64,000 bases of DNA from Paraburkholderia sp. DHOC27 (GTDB taxonomy: Bacteria > Pseudomonadota > Gammaproteobacteria > Burkholderiales > Burkholderiaceae), in contig NZ_QVQV01000008.1 in NCBI RefSeq assembly GCF_003429005.1, forward strand, positions 124,001-188,000. Direction: 5' to 3'. The stretch's first letter is position 1, and each line of letters begins with the position of its first letter. Positions 1 through 8,498 of the stretch are shown piece after piece. The translations under genes were made by a program, and so were the position numbers. The notes beneath the pieces are model-generated. The model saw only the letters and a program-made list of their open reading frames with translations, did not search any database and was not told the DNA's origin.

Positions 1-310
1 GCCGATACGTCTGCGACTCCTTGCCATAGCTGCGCCCGAGTTCGGCAAGATCGAGCACCGCGGCGTATTTCAGCCCGCAATGCGGTGGCTCGCCGGACAT
101 CGCGAGCGGCGAGGCTTCAAGTGCAGCAGCCTCACCAGGAATCGCCACGGGAAACGGATCTGTGTCGCTGCCCACCCGCACCACCAGTGCCACCATGATG
201 GTGGCCGCCACCATCAGCGCCATCCATACCCGCCGCCCCGTTTGCGGCGATCGCGCCGCTATCGCCGCCCCACCGGCCTGCCCGTCGTCGACGAGTTGAT
301 CTCCTCGCAT
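1..310 (-). CDS. Partial membrane-anchored protein of unknown function, cut by the left edge
   Basis: An ATG at 310 opens a frame that runs without a stop to base 1, giving about 103 residues. A GGGAGCG stretch upstream could act as ribosome binding site. The translation has a short polar N-terminus, then one hydrophobic segment (about residues 29-45, WMALMVAATIMVALVVRV), then a soluble part with a GEPPHCGLKY stretch. It starts 33 bases after the stop of the repeat-protein gene on the same strand, so the two may be cotranscribed. One TM helix with a C-terminal domain suggests an inner-membrane-anchored periplasmic protein. I do not recognise the family; the C-terminus lies outside the window. 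Confidence 0.6.
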   Translation of the reverse strand, partial: MRGDQLVDDGQAGGAAIAARSPQTGRRVWMALMVAATIMVALVVRVGSDTDPFPVAIPGEAAALEASPLAMSGEPPHCGLKYAAVLDLAELGRSYGKESQTYR

Positions 311-342
311 GCCCTTCGCTCCCGTTCTGCTCATCACGCCGC

Positions 343-1350
343 TCAAGCCCAATGCGCCGGAACCCACACCGCGCCCATCCAGTGCCCCGGCACCCACACC
401 AGCGGACGGGGCGGCGGCGGCGCGACATACACGGCCGGCGGCGGCACATACACCACGGGACGCGGCGGGACGTACACCACCGGCGGCGGCACATAGACCA
501 CGGGCGGCGGCGGAACATAAGCGACCGGCGGCGGCACGACCACAGTCGGCGTACGCACCACGACCGCCGTGCCACCCGTCGTCACCGTGCCGCCTGCCAC
601 GACCGTGCCGCTGGTTGTGACCGTGCCTCCTGCCACAACCGTTCCACCGGTCGTGACCGTCGTGCCATGCACGCCTGTCACGCTGCCGGTGGTCGTCACC
701 ACGCCTGTGCCCACACCCGTAGCCGAGCCGGAGTGATAGACCGTGCCGCCGTCGCTGCCCGTCACCGTGCCCGAGCGGTAGCAGCTGTTACCCGAGCAAC
801 TGGTCGAGGCCGCATGGTTGACCGTGTTGCCGTTCGAACCGGTCACGCTGCCCGAGGAGGAGTACTGACCAGGCGCATCGCGCGTCACACTGCCGGACGT
901 GCTGGCGGTCTTGCCGTCAGGGCCCGTGAGCGTGCCGTTGTGCGCGCAGGTGCCGCCGGCGCAGCTGGTGTCCCCCGAGTGCTGCACGGTGTTGCCGTAG
1001 CGGCCGGTTGCGGTGCCCGAGTTGGAAAACTGTCCGGGTGCCGTGCGCGTCACGGTGCCGGTGTTAGAAGCAAAGCCACCGTAGGGACCGGCGACACCAC
1101 CCGCATGCGAGCAGCTACCGCCGCCGCACGAGCCGTAGTGCGCGCCGTTATAGGTGCCGCGCGACGTGTAGGCCGTACCGCGCGAAGTCCATGCCAGAGC
1201 CGACGTGCTGCCCAGCACCAGCACAGCCGTGGTCGCGGCAAAAGCAACGTGACGAACGGTAAAGCGGGCGCGGCGCACGCTCATCGAAGAGGCCAGCCAG
1301 GCGCTGGCGGAGCGGACGGGGGCAGCAAACAAAAACGAGTGGATTTTCAC
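343..1350 (-). CDS. Secreted Gly/Ser/Thr-rich repeat protein with PGHW C-terminal motif
   Basis: About 335 residues. GTG at 1350 is chosen because AAGGA lies 6-7 bases upstream; an upstream in-frame GTG (1377) and an internal ATG (1284) are alternatives. A hydrophobic signal segment (ATTAVLVLGSTSALA) is followed by degenerate units built on S-G-T-V-T-G with paired cysteines (SCGGGSC, SCAGGTC, SCSGNSC). Next comes a proline/valine/tyrosine tract of VYVPPP units, and the protein ends WVPGHWMGAVWVPAHW. That ending resembles the YXXGHW-type repeat of small envelope proteins in beta-proteobacteria. The organisation suggests an exported extracytoplasmic structural protein. Function unknown; exported nature is well supported, role is not. 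Confidence 0.85.
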   Translation of the reverse strand: MKIHSFLFAAPVRSASAWLASSMSVRRARFTVRHVAFAATTAVLVLGSTSALAWTSRGTAYTSRGTYNGAHYGSCGGGSCSHAGGVAGPYGGFASNTGTVTRTAPGQFSNSGTATGRYGNTVQHSGDTSCAGGTCAHNGTLTGPDGKTASTSGSVTRDAPGQYSSSGSVTGSNGNTVNHAASTSCSGNSCYRSGTVTGSDGGTVYHSGSATGVGTGVVTTTGSVTGVHGTTVTTGGTVVAGGTVTTSGTVVAGGTVTTGGTAVVVRTPTVVVPPPVAYVPPPPVVYVPPPVVYVPPRPVVYVPPPAVYVAPPPPRPLVWVPGHWMGAVWVPAHWA

Positions 1351-1683
1351 GGTATGTCCTTCGCGGTTTCGGGCCACTTTTGCGTGCTTCGGCGTGGCGA
1401 CGAACGGACTATAGAAGGGCGTCCGTTTTTAAACTATCGCAAAGATATGTCGCGCTGTTTCACCGTTGCGGGATGCGCTGGAAGGCCCGCCGGACGGGCG
1501 TGAGCGGGATCTGCGGGAAGCGGCCTGACATCGCGTGACACATTTGTGCGGGTCGATGTTTCTGCATCCATCCGATCGCAGTCAGAATGCACAGGCCGGG
1601 ACCGGCAGGTATGATGGGTAGTTCACGCCCGTGCGCTGTGCCGGGCGGATCCATCACGCGAATCCAACCACGGAGTCAACGAT
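1351..1683. other. Intergenic region between divergent genes
   Basis: About 330 bases separate the repeat-protein gene (leftward) from the PRC-barrel gene (rightward) and should hold both promoters. The AT-richer stretch around 1400-1450 is the likeliest promoter area. I see no convincing -35/-10 pair, palindromic operator or coding frame with a ribosome site. Confidence 0.4.
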
Positions 1684-2103
1684 ATGGCATTGCACAAAGC
1701 AATTCTGGTAGCCGTCGCCCTTGCCTCATGCATTGATGCACACGCGCAAGTCGCCGGCACCCAGCCGCTCAGCGTCACAGTCGAACAATCCAACGCCCTG
1801 CTGGAAGGCTGGAGCGTCAAGAAGAGCGTGCTCGGAAAAGCGGTGTACAACGACCAGAACGCCAAGGTCGGCACGATTCGCGATCTGATCGTGGCGCCGG
1901 ATGGCACCGTCTCCGCGGCGATCCTCGCGGCGGGCGGCTTCCTCGGCGTCGCCACGCATGACGTCGCGGTGCCGATCGCGGCACTCGACGTGCGCAACGG
2001 CAATCTCTATCTGCCGGGCGCGACCAAGGATGCGCTCAAGGCCACGCCGGAATTCCAGTACGCGAAGGTGCAGTCGCCGCCGAAGCCGAAGAAGAATGAA
2101 TGA
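1684..2103 (+). CDS. Exported PRC-barrel domain protein
   Basis: 139 residues. A clear Sec signal peptide (residues 1-22, ending DAHAQ) is followed by a PRC-barrel-like domain from about residue 45: SVLGKAVYNDQNAKVGTIRDL, then DGTVSAAILAAGGFLGVATHDVAVP. PRC-barrel domains of this type occur in photosynthetic reaction-centre subunit H, RimM and many small stress-associated exported proteins of proteobacteria. The basic PKPKKNE tail is typical of nothing specific. It is monocistronic and convergent with msrC, from which it is separated by strong hairpins. Periplasmic location is inferred from the signal peptide; the molecular role is unknown. Confidence 0.88.
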   Translation: MALHKAILVAVALASCIDAHAQVAGTQPLSVTVEQSNALLEGWSVKKSVLGKAVYNDQNAKVGTIRDLIVAPDGTVSAAILAAGGFLGVATHDVAVPIAALDVRNGNLYLPGATKDALKATPEFQYAKVQSPPKPKKNE

Positions 2104-2113
2104 CGATGTTTGA

Positions 2114-2205
2114 AGGGCGCGCCGCGCCCTGAGAACCGTACGTACGAGAGCTTCACGAGCAACGTACGGCTGGCACGATGCGGCGGCAATGCCGCCGCAT
2201 CGTGC
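2114..2205. terminator. Nested hairpins between convergent genes; perfect 15-bp stem
   Basis: Between two convergent genes the sequence 2173-2187 is the exact reverse complement of 2191-2205, giving a GC-rich 15-bp stem with a 3-base AAT loop. A second stem pairs 2114-2120 with 2124-2130, and CCGTACGT (2136-2143) pairs with ACGTACGG (2162-2169). No U-tract follows on either strand, so this is a strong RNA hairpin that may stop transcription from both sides rather than a textbook intrinsic terminator. Confidence 0.65.
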
Positions 2206-2222
2206 GCAAGAAACTGACAGAT

Positions 2223-2729
2223 TTACAGCGTCTGCATGTGCGGGAGCCGTTCCACGAACACCTTGCACAACGCTTCCATGCCCTTCGCGTCTTCCTCGTC
2301 GAAGCGCGCCACCAGCGGACTATCCACGTCCCACACGCCAATCAACGCGCCGTCAGCAGCGACGAGCGGCACCACGATTTCCGATTGCGACGCCGAATCG
2401 CAGGCAATGTGCCCCGGAAACTCATGGACGTCGCGCACCACCTGGGTGACACGCGTCTGCGCCGCCGTGCCGCACACGCCCTTGCCGATCGCGATACGCA
2501 CGCAGGCCGGCTTCCCCTGGAACGGTCCCACCACCAGTTCGGTGCCGTCGAAGAAATAGAAGCCTGCCCAGTTGAGCCCTTCCAGCGAGTTGAACACGAG
2601 TGACGAGAAGTTCGCCGCGTTCGCGATCAGGCTGGTTTCGTCGCCAATCAGCGCGCGCGCCTGGGCCACCAGTTCTTCGTACTGCGCGGTTTTGGAAAGA
2701 TGTGCAGAAGCGGGAGAAGCCTGAAACAT
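2223..2729 (-). CDS. msrC: Free methionine-R-sulfoxide reductase (GAF domain, fRMsr)
   Basis: 168 residues, the usual length for this single-GAF-domain enzyme, which reduces free methionine-R-sulfoxide in the cytoplasm using thioredoxin. The three family cysteines are present: C76 (KPACVRIA), C86 (GKGVCGTAA) and C110 (GHIACDSASQSEIVVP). Their spacing of 10 and 24 residues matches C84/C94/C118 of the E. coli enzyme. The GAF core NWAGFYFFDG and the closing LIGVWDVDSP are intact. It is transcribed alone, convergent with the PRC-barrel gene. Confidence 0.93.
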   Translation of the reverse strand: MFQASPASAHLSKTAQYEELVAQARALIGDETSLIANAANFSSLVFNSLEGLNWAGFYFFDGTELVVGPFQGKPACVRIAIGKGVCGTAAQTRVTQVVRDVHEFPGHIACDSASQSEIVVPLVAADGALIGVWDVDSPLVARFDEEDAKGMEALCKVFVERLPHMQTL

Positions 2730-2974
2730 GATGCCGTCCGTAGCGGAAACTTAAAAAATGGGGAATCCCGCTACGGTCGCGGCGGCTCATCGAGCTCGGG
2801 CAACGCGGCGTGTCACCGCTGCGGGCATGCCCACGCCGCGCCCGTACGCCGCGCCATCACGGGATTCAGCAAAGCCAAGATCGTACGCGAGTTCCGGCTT
2901 GCCTGCCGGATCGCTCCACCCCGCTCCATGCCGTTCCACCCGCTCCATGCCGCTCCACGCTTACACCTTGCGAC

Positions 2975-3763
2975 TCACGCCTTGCTGTCGTCAGCGCCGG
3001 CACACGCCGGACACGCCAGCGCCGCGCCGTCACCCGTCCGCGCGCCGGGGTACTCCAGACGCGGGTACCAGCCCGTACCCCGACCGCCGGGCGTCAGATC
3101 GAGAATGTTCCAGATCGGCATGGGATCGGGCGCGCCGCGCGGATCCTGGCCCGGATCGGCGGTTTCCGGGCTCATTTCGTCGCCCCAGAAGTGCCGCACC
3201 ACGCCACCGCTTTTCGTGAAGACGTTGAAAGCCGGGGTGTCCTCACCCTCGGGATCCTCGTTGGCGTACGCCTGATTGAAGCGGTTAGCCCCCGACGAAT
3301 ACAGCCGCAGATGGCGCCAGCCCCGCTCGTTCTTGAAGGCGATGAGCCGCTCGATCGGCGCTCTTGCGATCACCGCGAAGGCCACGCGCTGCAGGATGTC
3401 GGCCATTTCGCCGTCGAAGGCGCCCAGCAGCGACGTGCACATCGGGCACGGCCGCTCGCGCCGTGGACCAAACATGAAGTTGTACGTAACGAGCGTATCG
3501 TGTTCGCCGAACATGGCCGAAAGCGTCACAGGGCCGTGCTCGCCTTCGAAGCGATAGTCCTCCGGCACGGCCCCGCCCGGCGGCAGCGCGCGCCGCTGGG
3601 CCGCCACCCGTTCGAGATGGCGCCGCAATTCAATCTCCTCCGCCAGCAACGCATTGCGCGCGCTGCGGTACTCGGCGCTCTCACCAGGAAAGCGGCGGGG
3701 CGATTGCGCCAGCTGCGCGGCCGGTTTTAAAGCGGGGCTCAAGGTTCCATTTGCGTCAGACAT
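2975..3763 (-). CDS. DUF899 family thioredoxin-like protein
   Basis: 262 residues from the ATG at 3763, chosen because CAGGAGGTCACGC places a near-perfect ribosome site 7 bases upstream; frames opening further upstream lack one. DUF899 members have a thioredoxin-like fold. Here a helical N-terminal part (EEIELRRHLERVAAQRR) precedes the core YNFMFGPRRERPCPMCTSLL with a CPMC motif. The C-terminal part contains YGSSGANRFN-like and HFWGDEMSPE segments, then GTGWYPRLEYP, all characteristic of the family. It ends in a short Cys pair (ACPACAG). Biochemical activity is not established for the family; a redox role is only inferred from the fold. Confidence 0.88.
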   Translation of the reverse strand: MSDANGTLSPALKPAAQLAQSPRRFPGESAEYRSARNALLAEEIELRRHLERVAAQRRALPPGGAVPEDYRFEGEHGPVTLSAMFGEHDTLVTYNFMFGPRRERPCPMCTSLLGAFDGEMADILQRVAFAVIARAPIERLIAFKNERGWRHLRLYSSGANRFNQAYANEDPEGEDTPAFNVFTKSGGVVRHFWGDEMSPETADPGQDPRGAPDPMPIWNILDLTPGGRGTGWYPRLEYPGARTGDGAALACPACAGADDSKA

Positions 3764-3959
3764 GCGTGACCTCCTGTGACGATGGCGAAGAAGGATGCAA
3801 AGCCGGGGTGTACTGCTACGACGAGCGGCGCGCCACGAAATCGACACCGTCATGGTAAATCCCCTTATGTTCTGACAAATCGGATGCGTCCAGACTGAGT
3901 GCGGACATTCCCTTATCAGCCACCCGTCAGGCGTCCCAAACTTCAAGTTTTCACGCCGG

Positions 3960-5663
3960 ATGCCGTTGTTCAGGATGAGAGGACTGCCCGTTAAAGCAAG
4001 TCAAACAGACGCTGGATTGGCGGATGCGCTTGTGATGGCATCACCGTCTTGCTTACTCCGGGGTCAAACCGTGCGCCGCCCGCCCAAGCTGTTCTATTTC
4101 GTGCTGATCGCCGCCGCGTTCGCGTTCGTGCACGCGGCGTGTCTGCTGGCGTTCAGGTCGGCGGCCTCGCTCCTCACCTACCCGTTTCTGCTGCTCGCGC
4201 CGACCCTGGCGGTCGTGGCGTGCGGCTGGCGTGCCTTGCGCGGCGCTGGTCGCGACGGCGCGACAGGCACGGCACGGGTCGAACCCTTCAGTGGACCGCT
4301 GCGGTCCGCGTGGGGGCTGCTTGCGGTGGGCCTGCTGCTGTGGACCATCGGCATGTTTCTGAGTGCCTGGGAAGATCTGCTGCAACACCTGCCGCAAAGC
4401 GTCGCGTGGTTCTCGGACCTGGCCTTCTTCCTGTATGCCGTGCCGGTCCTGCTGGCCATTTCTTCCATTTCGAGCCGGCAGCGCATCCGCCTCTTCATCT
4501 GGATGGATGCCGCCCAGGCGTTGATCACGGGCTATCTCGCGTACATCAGCATCTTTTCCGTGGTGCCGTTCGCGGGCGCGCCTCTCGCGCCCGTTTCCGT
4601 AACCACGCTGGTGCTGGTCTACAACGCGGAAAACCTCATTCTCGCCGTGGCCGCGACGCTGCGGATGATCGTCCAGCCACGCGGCAACGAACGGCGCTTC
4701 TACGCCATCCTCGCCGGCTTTCTGTGGATTTATGCGGTGGCGGCCTACATTTACAACGCGTGGGCCGCAACGGCAGACGGTCACGCGCCCTACGACGTCC
4801 TCGTCGACATTCCGTTTCTTGCGCTCACCGTCGCGACGCTCGCGCCGTGGCCGCAGTGCGTCGAAACGGCACCCGTGCAGCGCGAGCAGACGCTCGCCAT
4901 GATCATCGAGAACGTCAGTCCGATTTTCTACACCGTGGCGCTGCTGTTGCTGAGCATCTCGCTCATGCGAGAGCATTTTCAGGTCGGCACGCTGGGAATT
5001 TTCACGGCGCTGGCGGTCTACGCGGCACGCTCGACCACGCTGCAGGGCCGCTATATCCGGGTACAGAACGAACTGCACGAAGCGCGCGACCGCCTCGAAC
5101 AGATGGCGCTGACCGACGCGCTGACGGATACCGCCAACCGCCGCCGCTTCGATCAGGCGCTGGTGCTCGAATGCAACCGTGCGGCACGTCACCGGCATCC
5201 GCTCGCGTTGCTGCTGGTGGATATCGATTTCTTCAAGATGTTGAACGACCGCTACGGTCATCCGGCCGGTGATCGCTGCCTCGTTTCGGTGGCGCTCGCG
5301 CTGCAATCGGCGTTACCGCGCAGCGGCGATCTGCTGGCCCGCTACGGCGGCGAGGAATTCGCGGCCATTCTGCCCGCCACGGACGAAGCCGGGGCACGCC
5401 AGGTCGCCCTGACCATGCAACAGGCGGTCGCCGCACTGGCGATCTGCAACGAGACCGCGACCGGCGATTGCGTGACGGTCAGCATCGGCATTGCGGCGTT
5501 CGATGCCGCCGCGGCGAGCGCAATGCTCGCGGATATCGCGCAGACCGGCGCGGCGCAACTCGTCGAACGCGCGGACCAGGCGCTCTACCGCGCGAAACAA
5601 AGCGGCCGCAATTGCATCGCGACCATCGATCAAGGGGAGTTTTCGGGGCACGGCGCGCAGTGA
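3960..5663 (+). CDS. Membrane-bound diguanylate cyclase (GGDEF)
   Basis: Up to 567 residues. The N-terminal two thirds carries about eight hydrophobic segments (from FVLIAAAFAFVHAACLLAF to the LSISLMREH region), a multi-TM sensor of no named family. A short coiled linker (RVQNELHEARDRLEQMALTDALT) leads into a complete GGDEF domain with DIDFFKMLNDRYGH and an active-site RYGGEEF at about residue 461. The RSGD just before it fits the RxxD inhibitory I-site, so product inhibition by c-di-GMP is expected. Start is uncertain: ATG 3960, ATG 4035 and GTG 4071 are all in frame and none has a strong ribosome site. It should make c-di-GMP from GTP at the inner membrane in response to an unknown signal. 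Confidence 0.92.
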   Translation: MPLFRMRGLPVKASQTDAGLADALVMASPSCLLRGQTVRRPPKLFYFVLIAAAFAFVHAACLLAFRSAASLLTYPFLLLAPTLAVVACGWRALRGAGRDGATGTARVEPFSGPLRSAWGLLAVGLLLWTIGMFLSAWEDLLQHLPQSVAWFSDLAFFLYAVPVLLAISSISSRQRIRLFIWMDAAQALITGYLAYISIFSVVPFAGAPLAPVSVTTLVLVYNAENLILAVAATLRMIVQPRGNERRFYAILAGFLWIYAVAAYIYNAWAATADGHAPYDVLVDIPFLALTVATLAPWPQCVETAPVQREQTLAMIIENVSPIFYTVALLLLSISLMREHFQVGTLGIFTALAVYAARSTTLQGRYIRVQNELHEARDRLEQMALTDALTDTANRRRFDQALVLECNRAARHRHPLALLLVDIDFFKMLNDRYGHPAGDRCLVSVALALQSALPRSGDLLARYGGEEFAAILPATDEAGARQVALTMQQAVAALAICNETATGDCVTVSIGIAAFDAAAASAMLADIAQTGAAQLVERADQALYRAKQSGRNCIATIDQGEFSGHGAQ

Positions 5664-5850
5664 TGCAGCGGCGGCCGGGGCATGGCGCCGGTTGCGGGTC
5701 ATCATCTTGGCCCTTGCGCCCTTATGCCCTTGCGCGCTGCCGTCGGCGTGCGCCTGCACCCTGACGGAAGCCCGCTCGCGCACCAAGTAACGCTCGCCGG
5801 TCGCGCGAGTGCCATAATCTGGGTTGCAACCGCATTACTTGGAGAGCATT

Positions 5851-6984
5851 TTGAGCGGCCTTGACAATCCATTACATGACCAGGAAGTCGGCGTCGCCGA
5901 CGCCACCCAGGACACCACGCGCATCGACGACGTCCGGATCGGCGCGGTGCGGCCCCTCATTTCGCCCGCCTTGCTGCAGGACGAATTGCCGGTGCCGCCC
6001 AACGTGCAGACCCTGGTCGAACAGAGCCGCGCGGCTGTCGCCGACATCCTGCATGGCCGCGACGATCGCCTCGTGATCGTGGTCGGCCCCTGCTCGATTC
6101 ACGATCACGACCAGGCGCTGGAGTACGCGCGTCATCTGAAACGCGCGGCAGATGAGCTGCGCGAAGACCTGCTGATCGTCATGCGCGTGTACTTCGAAAA
6201 GCCGCGCACTACGGTCGGCTGGAAGGGTTATATCAACGACCCGCGCCTCGACGGCAGCTTCCGCATCAACGAAGGTCTGCGTCGCGCACGACAATTGCTG
6301 CTCGAAATCAGCGAACTGGGTCTGCCGACCGCCACGGAGTTTCTCGATCTGCTGAGCCCGCAATACATCGCGGATCTGGTGGCGTGGGGTGCTATCGGCG
6401 CGCGCACCACCGAAAGCCAGAGTCACCGTCAACTGGCCTCCGGCCTGAGTTGCCCGATCGGCTTCAAGAACGGCACCGACGGCGGCGTGCAGATCGCCTC
6501 GGACGCCATCATCGCAGCGGCAGCGAGCCACGCGTTCATGGGCATGACCAAGATGGGCATGGCGGCGATCTTCGAGACGCGCGGCAACGACGATGCACAC
6601 GTGATTCTGCGCGGTGGCAAGAAGGGGCCGAACTACGATGCCGCGGCCGTCGAAGAAAGCTGCGGCGTGCTGCGCGCCGCCGGTCTGCGCGAACAGGTAA
6701 TGGTGGACTGCTCGCACGCCAATTCGAACAAGTCGCATCTGCGGCAGATCGACGTGGCGCAGGACCTCGCCCAGCAGTTGTCGCAAGGCGAGCGTCGCAT
6801 CATTGGCGTGATGATCGAGAGCCACCTGGAAGAAGGCCGCCAGGATCTGAAACCTGATGTGCCGCTGCGCCGCGGCGTGTCGATTACGGATGCGTGTCTG
6901 AGCTGGGCGCAGACGGAGCCGGTGCTGGTGACGCTGGCGCAGGCCGCGCGTGAGCGGCGTGCGGTGATGGCAGCGGCGAAGTGA
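5851..6984 (+). CDS. aroG: 3-deoxy-7-phosphoheptulonate (DAHP) synthase, class I
   Basis: About 377 residues from a TTG at 5851, which has GGAG six bases upstream; in-frame TTGs at 5824 and 5839 are less well placed. It condenses phosphoenolpyruvate and erythrose 4-phosphate as the first step of aromatic amino acid synthesis. Family motifs are intact: VVGPCSIHDHDQ (metal-binding Cys), RVYFEKPRTTVGWKG, GARTTESQSHR, GFKNGTDG and MVDCSHANSNKSH. It is an AroF/G/H-like enzyme; the feedback specificity (Phe, Tyr or Trp) cannot be read from sequence alone. It stands alone. The symbol aroG is by family and the paralogue is not certain. Confidence 0.93.
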   Translation: MSGLDNPLHDQEVGVADATQDTTRIDDVRIGAVRPLISPALLQDELPVPPNVQTLVEQSRAAVADILHGRDDRLVIVVGPCSIHDHDQALEYARHLKRAADELREDLLIVMRVYFEKPRTTVGWKGYINDPRLDGSFRINEGLRRARQLLLEISELGLPTATEFLDLLSPQYIADLVAWGAIGARTTESQSHRQLASGLSCPIGFKNGTDGGVQIASDAIIAAAASHAFMGMTKMGMAAIFETRGNDDAHVILRGGKKGPNYDAAAVEESCGVLRAAGLREQVMVDCSHANSNKSHLRQIDVAQDLAQQLSQGERRIIGVMIESHLEEGRQDLKPDVPLRRGVSITDACLSWAQTEPVLVTLAQAARERRAVMAAAK

Positions 6985-6992
6985 ACGCGCTG

Positions 6993-7022
6993 CAAGGTGG
7001 CGTCTCCCACGTTGCCACCTTG
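6993..7022. terminator. Hairpin between convergent aroG and histidine kinase genes
   Basis: CAAGGTGGC (6993-7001) pairs perfectly with GCCACCTTG (7014-7022) across a 12-base loop, and a short TTT run follows at 7023. It lies between two convergent stop codons, which fits a weak or bidirectional terminator. Confidence 0.5.
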
Positions 7023-7043
7023 TTTGCCGCCCTGCTTGTAAAC

Positions 7044-8498
7044 TTAAGTCGCCACCTGCCTCGCCTGTGAACGTCCGGCGGCCGCTTCGGCGCGCTCGCC
7101 GGCCGGCGACACTTCGCGCAGTTCCTGCACTTCCTCGCGTGCCGCATCCACCGAGAACGCGAAGGTGTTCACCCCACTCGCGCTTTCCACGGACACCTTG
7201 CCGCGGTGCATTTCCGCAATCGCCTTGACGATGGCGAGACCCAGCCCGTGATTCTCCCGGCTATTGGTGCGTGACACCTCGGCGCGATAGAAACGGTCGA
7301 ACAGATGATCGAGCGTGAGCGGATTGATTGCCTCACCGGGGTTGGCCACAGCGATGCGAATCTGATCGTCCTCGCGCGAAATCGTCACCGTCACCGTGTC
7401 GCCATGCGCGCAATGCTGAATGGCGTTCATCAGCAGATTGGTACAGGCCCGGCCAAACAGCGAACGATTCACGAGTGCCGTGGCATCGCCGCGTGAAACT
7501 GCGCGGACCCGCGCCTCTTCGAACGGAATCTCGAGAAACTCCAGCGTACGGGCCACTTCCGCCGCGAGCGACACCTCCACCCGGCCCGTCGCGCGTTCGC
7601 CCTGGTCGGCACGTGCGAGGAACAGCATGTCGTTGATGATGCCGCGCATGCGCTCGAATTCTTCCAGATTCGATTGCAGCGTCTGGCGCAGATCGTCGAC
7701 CGAACGGTTGCGCGTCAGCGCCACTTCCGTCTGTCCAATCAGGATCGTGACCGGTGTGCGCAGTTCGTGCGCCACGTCGGCGTTGAACGATTCGAGCCGG
7801 CCATACGCGCCGTCGAGCCGCTCCAGCGCGCCGTTGAACGAGTTCGCCAGATCGTTCAGTTCGAGCGGCAATGAGGCCGTGTTCAAACGCTGCGAGCGGT
7901 TGTTCGGACTGACCTCGGAGGCGTCTTTGGTCAGACGCCGCAGCGGCGCGAGTCCGATACGCGTGACCGAATAGCTCAGCAGCAGCACCGCGAGGCTGCC
8001 CAGCGCGCACAGCGCGGCAAGTGCCGCGCCAAAGGCGCGCATGGTACGTACGTTAGGTTGATAACTTGCCGCCACCTGGAGTTGCACCGGCGGACGCGTG
8101 CCGCTGGCAGGAATGGCCACGGTGCCGGTCAGCATGTCGGGGCCGCCGCCAACGGGCTGCACGCGCGTATAGCCGCCCGGCCAGTTGTCCTTCACCGAAC
8201 CCTGCACCGCCTGACCGTAATGGAAGGACGGGTCGTCGCTCCACACCGAATAGCTCGTGGTGCCGTCGCGCGGCGTCATATCCGTGAGCTTCTCGCGCGC
8301 CATGCGCCACTTTTCCGGCGTGACCGAGTGATACACGATGATCTTCGCGATCTCCATGCGGTCATCGAGCGACTCACGCAGGTGATGATCGAGCTGCGTA
8401 CGCAGCACGAAAAACAGCCCCGAGCCGACCAGCGTAAAGACCGACAACGCGACGAGCGCAAACATCATCGCGAGGCGTCGCGCAATTGAGCGGTTCAT
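7044..8498 (-). CDS. Heavy-metal-type sensor histidine kinase (CusS/IrlS-like)
   Basis: 484 residues from ATG 8498, which overlaps the regulator stop by four bases (ATGA). TM1 lies at about residues 10-33 (FALVALSVFTLVGSGLFFV), a periplasmic sensor loop at about 34-155 and TM2 at about 156-178. These are followed by a HAMP linker (RIGLAPLRRLTKDASEV), a HisKA domain with H244 in DVAHELRTPVT, and an HATPase with NLLMNAIQHC and GLGLAIVKAI. The fold matches the CusS/IrlS/CopS group that reports periplasmic metal ions. The loop shows few His/Cys residues, so metal sensing is a family expectation only. It should phosphorylate the adjacent regulator. Confidence 0.93.
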   Translation of the reverse strand: MNRSIARRLAMMFALVALSVFTLVGSGLFFVLRTQLDHHLRESLDDRMEIAKIIVYHSVTPEKWRMAREKLTDMTPRDGTTSYSVWSDDPSFHYGQAVQGSVKDNWPGGYTRVQPVGGGPDMLTGTVAIPASGTRPPVQLQVAASYQPNVRTMRAFGAALAALCALGSLAVLLLSYSVTRIGLAPLRRLTKDASEVSPNNRSQRLNTASLPLELNDLANSFNGALERLDGAYGRLESFNADVAHELRTPVTILIGQTEVALTRNRSVDDLRQTLQSNLEEFERMRGIINDMLFLARADQGERATGRVEVSLAAEVARTLEFLEIPFEEARVRAVSRGDATALVNRSLFGRACTNLLMNAIQHCAHGDTVTVTISREDDQIRIAVANPGEAINPLTLDHLFDRFYRAEVSRTNSRENHGLGLAIVKAIAEMHRGKVSVESASGVNTFAFSVDAAREEVQELREVSPAGERAEAAAGRSQARQVAT

